Under the pieces are notes generated by a model. That model did no database searches. It saw nothing but the letters and a program-made list of their open reading frames with translations, and was not told where the DNA came from. A DNA stretch of 11,638 nt from Caldifarciminota bacterium (GTDB taxonomy: Bacteria > Hydrothermota > 32-111 > QNBC01). The first letter of the stretch is position 1. Every line of letters begins with the position of its first letter. Positions 6,240 to 11,638 of this stretch are shown here, one piece after another. The position numbers were made by a program, and so were the translations under genes. The stretch is taken from assembly GCA_015486655.1 (NCBI GenBank), contig WFRF01000077.1:1-11638 (forward strand), given 5' to 3'.

Positions 6240-7101
6240 ACTCAAAGAATTGTTCCGAGATTACATCCTTACGGAGAGAAGCTTATCGAGAAACAGCGTG
6301 AAAGCGTACATAAAGGATATTGAGCAATTACTCGATTACGCCGACGGCCGTGTTATAGACGAATCTCTCATTGAAAATTATTTTCTTAAATTGACAGAGA
6401 AGCATTTTCTCGAAACATCTGTCAGCAGGAAAATTTCATCCATCCGTTCGTTTTTTCTCTTTTTGTACGAAGAGGGATATATTAATTCGGATCCGGCGGC
6501 TAATCTAAGCTCACCGAAACTTATAAGAAAACTCCCCGACGTTCTCACTCAAAGGGAGGTTTTAAAACTACTTGAGTCTTGTGATTTATCCACAAAAAAG
6601 GGTATTCGTGATCGGGCAATGCTCGAAACCGTCTACGGAGCCGGACTGCGCGTTAGCGAATTGATAAATCTAAAGATTACAGACTTGGATATCAATGAGA
6701 AGATTATTCGTGTGTTCGGAAAGGGAAATAAAGAAAGAATCGTTCCCATAGGAAGCTATGCAATTAAATATATCACCATTTATTTGAACAATGTAAGAAG
6801 ACACTTGAAATATTCCTTTGATTCTGATATAATTTTTTTAAATATGAATGGGAAACCATTAACGCGCATGGGATTTTGGAAAATTTTGAAACATTATACA
6901 TTGATTGCCGGCATAAAAAAACATGTGTCACCGCATACGCTCCGACATAGTTTTGCAACTCACCTTCTTGAGGGAGGGGCTGATTTGCGTTCCGTGCAAG
7001 AGATGCTTGGTCATTCAAACATTGTTACAACGGAAATTTATACACATGTTGACCGAGAGTATTTGAAAGAAACATTAAAGCTTTATCTACCCAGAGGATA
7101 G
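6214..7101 (+). CDS. Xer-type tyrosine recombinase (XerC/XerD)
   Basis: A 295-residue tyrosine recombinase of the size and layout of XerC/XerD, which resolve chromosome dimers at dif. The N-terminal SAM-like core-binding domain (about residues 8-95) includes the TERSLSRNSVKAYIKDI segment. The catalytic domain (about 108-290) has all six expected residues: R146 in GAGLRVSEL, K170 in FGKGNKERIVP, H241 and R244 in HTLRHSFATHLL, H267 in LGHSNI, and nucleophile Y276 in TEIYTHVD. There is no integrase-specific arm-binding extension, no adjacent tRNA or att-like repeat, and no mobile-element gene nearby, so a housekeeping role is more likely than phage integration. C versus D cannot be decided. The start at 6214 (or ATG at 6220) lacks a Shine-Dalgarno and lies inside the upstream gene, so translation probably relies on coupling. 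Confidence 0.92.
   Translation: MVMHSNYGKLKELFRDYILTERSLSRNSVKAYIKDIEQLLDYADGRVIDESLIENYFLKLTEKHFLETSVSRKISSIRSFFLFLYEEGYINSDPAANLSSPKLIRKLPDVLTQREVLKLLESCDLSTKKGIRDRAMLETVYGAGLRVSELINLKITDLDINEKIIRVFGKGNKERIVPIGSYAIKYITIYLNNVRRHLKYSFDSDIIFLNMNGKPLTRMGFWKILKHYTLIAGIKKHVSPHTLRHSFATHLLEGGADLRSVQEMLGHSNIVTTEIYTHVDREYLKETLKLYLPRG
7094..7098 (+). promoter_or_regulatory. Ribosome binding site of the coiled-coil gene
   Basis: GAGGA in the last codons of the recombinase gene, four bases before the ATG at 7103. One base separates the two genes, indicating translational coupling. Confidence 0.6.
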
Positions 7102-7102
7102 T

Positions 7103-9892
7103 ATGTTTAAACCGAAAAAGAAGAAGAGAAAGAAAAAGGACAAAAGCAAAGAAAATAAAAAGGCGGCGGAAAACAACAGCAAGAAATCGATGTTGGAAAA
7201 ATTAAGACAGATTGCTGCCGCAGAAATTGAGGAAGCGGAAGAACAACCCGTTGAAAATAAAATCCAAAAAAATGAACCGACAGAAGAAAACGAGCTCCCC
7301 GATATAGAATCCATTGAAACAGATCTCATGGATTTGACAGACAACCTCGATAATTTAATCGGTGATCTCCAGGAAAATGAAACGGAAGAGGCATTAGAGG
7401 AAAAAACCGAATCAACCGAAGAAAGTGCAAATATTGACAACGAAAACCTGAGTGAGCAAATCGACCAAATTAAAGAGGATCTTGAGGTTGCAAATGAGGA
7501 TATTGAAAATATCATTTCAGAAAAAGAAGAGATCGAAGAAGAGGGAAGGAAAGAAGCCGAAATAAAAGAAGAACCCGAACCCTCCGCAGTTGAAGAGGAA
7601 ATAATCCCTACGGAAGAAACTGAAGTAGCGGAAGAGGAAACAACCCCATCCGAAAAAACAGAAACACAGATTGAAGAAGAGGAAAAAGAGATCAAAACGG
7701 AAGAACCGGAACTTGTGGAAAAAGAACCGGAAGAAACCGAGGAAGAGAAAGAACTTGCAGAAGCCAAAAAAGCAGAGTTGCGGGAGTTGGAAGAGGAAAT
7801 TAATTCACTTAAAAAAACAAGGGAAGAGGAAGAGGAATCCGTTAATCTTTTAAGGCAACAGAAAGATGAACTGGAAAAGGAGCTTGAACAGAAAGAAAAG
7901 CAAATTAATGAACTCAACGACAGTATTAAACATTTGACGGAAGAAAACGAAGAGCGGGAAGAGAAAAATGATGAGCTAAATAAAGAACTGGAGTCACAAA
8001 AGAGCGAAATCAAAACATTTGAAGAAAAGATTAACGATTATAATTCAAAAATAGAAAAATTGGAGTCGAAGCTTGAAGAATTGGAAAATGACATTGCATC
8101 CAAGCAAGAGGAATATGAAACGATAAAGGAAAACAACGAGAAAGCCATCTCTGAAATGAACGAACAGAAACAGGAAGAGATAAACCAATTAAATGAAAAG
8201 TTAGAAAATCTTAAAGAAGAAATAGAACAAAAGAGCAATGAATTGGAAGGGCTTGAAGATAATATTGCAAAACAAATGACAGCTGCTTTCGAGGTTAGCG
8301 AAAAGGAACAGGAACTTGAATCTCTTAACAACACGCTTTCCGAAACAGAAAAAAAGATAGACGAAAGAGAAAAATACCTTTCTAAAATTCAAGATGATAT
8401 TAGCGAAGCCGAAGAGAAGAAAAAGTCACTTAATGAAGAAAATAATGGGCTTGAAGTTGAGATTAAAAACAAAACAAAAGAGTTAAACGGAATTGAATCT
8501 CAAATCGAGTCATCAACAACAAAACTCAACAAATTAAAGGACGAAATCTCCTCTGCAGACTCCAAATTAAAAGAGCTGAAGAGAGATATAAAAGATAGGG
8601 AAAAGGAAAAGAACAGAATAGAAAAAGAAATATCAAAACTTGAATCAAAACAGCAAAAACTCCAAGAAACCAACAACTCTCTCCAGAATGAAAACCAGGA
8701 ACTATCCGAAAATATCAAAGAAGCAAAAAACGAACTGGCCGGATTAACTAAAGATATCTCCGCGGCAGAAGGCAATATAAGAGAACATGAAAGCACTATT
8801 GCCTCATTGGAGGATAAAATTAAGGAATTGAACGGAACAGTCGACAATCTAAATAAAACATTAGAAGAGAAACAATCCGCACTTGATGAAATCAATGCTA
8901 ATATTGAGAAATCCGAAAATATTTACCTTGAGATATCAAAGAAAATTGAAACAAAGAGAGGAGAATCTAAAGAGATTGAACGATTGCTTAAGGAAATAGA
9001 CAAGCTTAACACCCAAAAATCCGAAATCGAAGACGAAATGGCAGAATTGGTTGAAAGACGACAAAATATTAAATCCGAACTGGAAGGAATGGAATCTGAT
9101 TATCAAAAATACAAGAATAAACTCGATTCTCTGCATGAATCCATTGAAAAGAATAAAGATATAAGTGGTAAACTTGAGCAACAGAAAAACGAGTTCGAGA
9201 TGATTAATAAAAACCTTGAGACATTCAAAACGGAGAGCCGCGAGATTGAAAAGCACTTAAAGGAGAAATATAAAGAGTACGATGAACTAAAAAAGAAGTA
9301 TGAATCACTGAACCAGGAAATAGAGAATCTCAATAAAGTTCGTGAAGGAGAACTTCAGGTAATTTCCGCCAATAAGAAAGAAGCTTTTGATAAATACGAC
9401 GCTACAATTGAAGAACGAAAGAAGGAGTTGGAGAGGATAAATCGAGATGTGGCAAATGCACGAGGCACCCTTGAAAAAATAGAAATTATGCGTAAAAAGA
9501 TAGAAAACATCATTGCCACAAGGAAACAGGAAGAAGTTTCTCTTTCACAGGAAATCGTCCGCAAGAAAGAGGAATTAAATAATCTGGAAGAACTTGTAAA
9601 TGTAAAAAACAGTGAAAAAGTTGACGCATTGCAAGCTGATATAACAAGCCTGGAAGATGAGAGAAATCGCCTTAAAGAAAACATACAGGACCTACAACGA
9701 AAGGCAATGGGGCTTAAAGAGATTCTTCAGAAGAGCATTAGCAACATAAACAAGCTTAAAGAAGCTCGCGAGTTGTTGATGAAGGAAATAAAAGCAAAAA
9801 GAGAGGAACTTTCATCAATCAATCAAAATATAAAGAAAGCTAAAGCAAATAAAACCGATATTGATACGGAAGAGGGCAATATCCTTTTCTGA
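7103..9892 (+). CDS. Large cytoplasmic coiled-coil protein of unknown function
   Basis: A 929-residue, extremely charged protein without Cys or Trp. It has three zones. Residues 1-30 are strongly basic (KPKKKKRKKKDKSKENKK), suggesting binding to nucleic acid or acidic membrane. Residues about 40-212 are acidic, Glu/Pro/Thr-rich and probably disordered. From about 212 to about 920 there is no proline at all and heptad-like Leu/Ile spacing is continuous, which predicts a coiled coil of roughly 700 residues, about 100 nm if fully extended. There is no signal peptide, no membrane segment, and no Walker A or ABC signature, so it is not an SMC or Rad50 ATPase although searches would hit their coils. 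The C-terminus (about 895-922) is Lys-rich. It is the third gene after a beta-CASP nuclease and a Xer recombinase. A scaffold or chromosome/cytoskeleton role is possible but unproven. I do not recognise a named family. Confidence 0.85.
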   Translation: MFKPKKKKRKKKDKSKENKKAAENNSKKSMLEKLRQIAAAEIEEAEEQPVENKIQKNEPTEENELPDIESIETDLMDLTDNLDNLIGDLQENETEEALEEKTESTEESANIDNENLSEQIDQIKEDLEVANEDIENIISEKEEIEEEGRKEAEIKEEPEPSAVEEEIIPTEETEVAEEETTPSEKTETQIEEEEKEIKTEEPELVEKEPEETEEEKELAEAKKAELRELEEEINSLKKTREEEEESVNLLRQQKDELEKELEQKEKQINELNDSIKHLTEENEEREEKNDELNKELESQKSEIKTFEEKINDYNSKIEKLESKLEELENDIASKQEEYETIKENNEKAISEMNEQKQEEINQLNEKLENLKEEIEQKSNELEGLEDNIAKQMTAAFEVSEKEQELESLNNTLSETEKKIDEREKYLSKIQDDISEAEEKKKSLNEENNGLEVEIKNKTKELNGIESQIESSTTKLNKLKDEISSADSKLKELKRDIKDREKEKNRIEKEISKLESKQQKLQETNNSLQNENQELSENIKEAKNELAGLTKDISAAEGNIREHESTIASLEDKIKELNGTVDNLNKTLEEKQSALDEINANIEKSENIYLEISKKIETKRGESKEIERLLKEIDKLNTQKSEIEDEMAELVERRQNIKSELEGMESDYQKYKNKLDSLHESIEKNKDISGKLEQQKNEFEMINKNLETFKTESREIEKHLKEKYKEYDELKKKYESLNQEIENLNKVREGELQVISANKKEAFDKYDATIEERKKELERINRDVANARGTLEKIEIMRKKIENIIATRKQEEVSLSQEIVRKKEELNNLEELVNVKNSEKVDALQADITSLEDERNRLKENIQDLQRKAMGLKEILQKSISNINKLKEARELLMKEIKAKREELSSINQNIKKAKANKTDIDTEEGNILF

Positions 9893-9918
9893 TATTGCCC
9901 TCTTATTTGATTATTATT
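9870..9918 (+). terminator. Intrinsic-type terminator overlapping the coding end
   Basis: A perfect 14-bp stem (9870-9883 with 9891-9904) encloses a 7-base pyrimidine loop. An AT-rich tail follows (ATTTGATTATTATT), lacking a continuous U run. The 5' arm and loop are coding and the TGA stop (9890-9892) sits at the loop/3' arm junction. It would end the plus-strand operon. On the minus strand no U-tract follows, so it is unlikely to serve the convergent lipoprotein gene as a classic terminator. Confidence 0.75.
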
Positions 9919-9924
9919 CAGCAA

Positions 9925-10629
9925 TTATTTCTTATAAAACAGCTTTGAGCCTATGGTAGTTGCATCTCCTCTCGTTGTTGTGATGGTAACATTGTAAATC
10001 TTACCTGACATTAATGTATCAGTGGCTGTGCTGTCGCTGTTATATTCTATGGTTGTATCAATTGCCGTAGTATCGCTTATCCCTATGTCATGACTCCAAA
10101 CCGTAGTGGTGTCTGTTCCGTTTAGGAGAAACACACGCACATCGGTAACCGTACCCACTACCTTACTCCAGGTAATGGAGAAATTTTCCGTATTTACGGT
10201 ATCTGCCGGAGAGTAAATATTTAAATCAGGTAAAAATTCGATTAAATAGACATTCAATTCCTCTCCGTCAGTTCCTTGCAATTTAAAATAATATTTTTTA
10301 TTGATCTGTACATCGTTTAATGTGTCTGCAAATGTTCCTACCTTCTCCGCCGCAACTTCATCAATCAATGTGAAATTTGACGAATCACTTTCATCGCTCC
10401 TAAATATTTTAATTGAATCAAACATCGGTTCCTGATTTAAAACCCAATGCAGTACCATGGATTTTAACTGTACGGGGTTTGCGCTGTCAGGTACGATCAA
10501 ATTAGCCGTTACGGCTTGCTTTGTAAAAACCCCTTTTTGGTTGACGGAAATAGGGTTTACAAAAGCACACCCTGCTACAATCGCTACAATGATAACCCCT
10601 GCAATACTAAAAAAAGATATCTTTTTCAT
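9925..10629 (-). CDS. Lipoprotein with fibronectin-like beta domains, function unknown
   Basis: A 234-residue protein with a lipoprotein signal peptide: MKK, a hydrophobic stretch (7-18) and lipobox IVAGC with Cys21 as the lipidation site. The mature part is beta-rich and lacks Cys. Two repeats look like fibronectin type III or Ig-like sandwiches: about residues 40-130, with VLHWVLN, IKIFRS and KKYYFKLQG, and about 134-234, with FSITWSKV, VRVFLLNG and GKIYNVTITT. The second ends with a TTRGDATTIGSKLFYKK tail. The RGD is probably chance. The start is fixed by AAGGAG and by the TAATG junction with the upstream PorV/PorQ-like gene, so the two are translated together. A periplasmic or surface accessory of that outer-membrane protein is a reasonable guess. 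I do not recognise a specific family. Confidence 0.8.
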   Translation of the reverse strand: MKKISFFSIAGVIIVAIVAGCAFVNPISVNQKGVFTKQAVTANLIVPDSANPVQLKSMVLHWVLNQEPMFDSIKIFRSDESDSSNFTLIDEVAAEKVGTFADTLNDVQINKKYYFKLQGTDGEELNVYLIEFLPDLNIYSPADTVNTENFSITWSKVVGTVTDVRVFLLNGTDTTTVWSHDIGISDTTAIDTTIEYNSDSTATDTLMSGKIYNVTITTTRGDATTIGSKLFYKK

Positions 10630-11638
10630 TATAACTCCTTATTTTGTGTTAAAGACAGAGATATGCGATATTCGGGATGGAAATTGGGAAAATACTGTGT
10701 TTTGTAACCGGAAATAGCGGTAGAAATTCTAAACTTATTTACATAATACCCTAGCCCGATGGAAAAAATAGAATTATCCGTATCAAATTTACTCGATGTG
10801 GAGTAGACTCCTCCGGAGAAAAGTATGTTATTATACCAATTGCCATGTCCCTTCAATTTGCCGGATACGCCGGCGGAAAAGATAAATGGTGAACTTGTCA
10901 CAAATTTTGTAACCTCAAAATCAACGCCGATATATTCATTGGGCATAACCCCGCAGGACAAATTAAACCTTGTGGGAATCCTTGCCGTGTTGTGTTTGGA
11001 CCATATTACTCTTGAAAATATATTGCTTATCGTCAGGCCAATGCGAATCTTCTCTGCATCGTATAAAATACCCGCATCCGCTCCGAATCCGTTTGAGTAA
11101 TCAATTTCAATGTCGTTATTCAAAAAAGCAGAATCGTTTGCATATGTTGTTTTTGCATATGCCAGTGCCCCTCTGTAATATTTGATATTAAATCCGTAGT
11201 AGAGCGGCCCCTTGTACGCAAGATTTCCCGTCATTGATGTTACCGTGAGTAAAATTTCATCTATGTGTGATGCTCCCTTTATCTTTATAAAACTGTCACT
11301 GTACGAAACAATACTGTCTTTTATTTCCGTTATGCTTATGGGATGCCACGAAATCCCCCCTTCTTTGGATACAAGGGAGATAAAATCCACACGCGAACCT
11401 TTTAATCCGTTTTGATAATCTATAAGATCGGCGATATCAACACTGTCATATTTTGCATAGTCCATATAAAGTGAAGAAAATTTCATAAGTGATATATTAG
11501 CGGGATTCCAAAATACATTTGCCGGGCTTTCCCCGTAAGAGCTGTAAGCATATCCCATTGACAGAGCCTCTGCTCCCGGCGATATACCATAGTAGTTAAT
11601 TTCAAAAGGTATATCAATCTTATCGGCAAAAACGGTAA
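10629..11638 (-). CDS. PorV/PorQ-family outer-membrane protein (5' end outside window)
   Basis: The frame runs open to the window edge, so the ATG at 11558 is internal and the gene starts beyond 11638. About 335 residues are visible. They begin with TVFADKIDIPFEI, where VFA looks like the end of a signal peptide. The PorV/PorQ (and UPF0164-like) signature follows: ISPGAEALSMGYAYSSYG, then SPANVFWNPANIS. The rest alternates in beta-strands with aromatic girdles (FNIKYYRGAL, FGADAGILY, IRIGLTISNIF, FSIGLGYYV, FRISTAIS), predicting a FadL-like barrel of about 14 strands. In type IX secretion, PorV shuttles or plugs at the SprA translocon; many diderm phyla also carry paralogues of unknown role. 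Which paralogue this is cannot be told. It forms a two-gene unit with the downstream lipoprotein. Confidence 0.8.
   Translation of the reverse strand, partial: TVFADKIDIPFEINYYGISPGAEALSMGYAYSSYGESPANVFWNPANISLMKFSSLYMDYAKYDSVDIADLIDYQNGLKGSRVDFISLVSKEGGISWHPISITEIKDSIVSYSDSFIKIKGASHIDEILLTVTSMTGNLAYKGPLYYGFNIKYYRGALAYAKTTYANDSAFLNNDIEIDYSNGFGADAGILYDAEKIRIGLTISNIFSRVIWSKHNTARIPTRFNLSCGVMPNEYIGVDFEVTKFVTSSPFIFSAGVSGKLKGHGNWYNNILFSGGVYSTSSKFDTDNSIFSIGLGYYVNKFRISTAISGYKTQYFPNFHPEYRISLSLTQNKEL
10635..10640 (-). promoter_or_regulatory. Ribosome binding site of the lipoprotein gene
   Basis: Minus-strand AAGGAG, five bases before the ATG at 10629 and inside the last codons of the upstream gene. 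The stop and start overlap as TAATG. Confidence 0.75.

Noticed and set aside
7087..8013. A 308-codon Ser/Phe-rich open frame on the minus strand opposite the coiled-coil gene
   Set aside because: It is the complement of Glu/Lys-rich codons (GAA/AAA read as TTC/TTT and AGC-like triplets). Composition is extreme, and it matches no family and has no proper initiation context. The smaller minus-strand frames between 8038 and 9684 have the same cause.
7103..9892. SMC or Rad50-type ATPase
   Set aside because: There are no Walker A, Walker B or ABC signature motifs and no hinge; only the coil composition is similar.
4851..9892. Mobile element or defence island built around the tyrosine recombinase
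   Set aside because: There are no flanking direct repeats, tRNA target, phage or restriction genes, or composition shift; the recombinase has XerC/D size and layout.
10457..10717. Plus-strand frames across the lipoprotein/PorV-like junction
   Set aside because: They are antisense to the lipoprotein signal peptide and the coupled TAATG junction, and have no domain or ribosome binding site.
11556..11558. ATG at 11558 as the start of the PorV/PorQ-like protein
   Set aside because: The frame continues upstream and encodes the family's conserved ISPGAEALSMG segment and a likely signal-peptide end, so this Met is internal.

Overview
The window is compact, AT-rich bacterial DNA with almost no intergenic space: eleven protein genes (two cut by the window edges), no RNA genes, and no recognisable insertion sequence, phage or CRISPR array. 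The organism looks diderm (Gram-negative). A beta-barrel protein resembling the C-terminus of SprA (the type IX secretion translocon) sits at the left edge, a PorV/PorQ-type outer-membrane protein at the right edge, and a lipoprotein next to the latter. Together with frequent ATA and AGA/AGG codons, this suggests the FCB group or a nearby candidate phylum (for example Cloacimonadota or the WOR-3/Stahlbacteria type). That placement is inference.

Layout. (1) 1-1160, plus: the 3' end of the SprA-like gene. (2) 1157-4680, minus: a tight five-gene operon read from 4680 downward: apbE (FAD:protein FMN transferase), amrS (AmmeMemoRadiSam radical SAM enzyme), a membrane-anchored NusG-domain-II protein, a Gx-transporter-family membrane protein, and truA. 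Several genes overlap by 17-40 bases; the last two are one base apart. (3) 4681-4850: a divergent promoter region, the only sizeable non-coding stretch. It carries a near-consensus sigma70-type promoter on each strand. The one serving apbE would give a leaderless or almost leaderless mRNA. (4) 4851-9892, plus: a three-gene operon with a beta-CASP metallo-beta-lactamase RNase-like protein, a Xer tyrosine recombinase and a 929-residue coiled-coil protein. It ends in a hairpin whose 5' arm lies inside the last codons. (5) 9925-11638, minus: a PorV/PorQ-like protein (5' end outside the window) translationally coupled through TAATG to a small lipoprotein.

How the genes may work together. ApbE attaches FMN covalently to extracytosolic proteins. 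The NusG-II and Gx-transporter families are, from memory, those of EetA and EetB in the Gram-positive flavin-based extracellular electron transfer locus. Their grouping with ApbE therefore suggests a small membrane flavin/quinone redox module, here with a radical SAM enzyme of unknown role inserted. The SprA-like and PorV-like proteins suggest a type IX-like export pathway at the outer membrane. The nuclease, recombinase and coiled-coil operon mixes two recognisable housekeeping enzymes with a large structural protein of unknown function, the least explained gene here.
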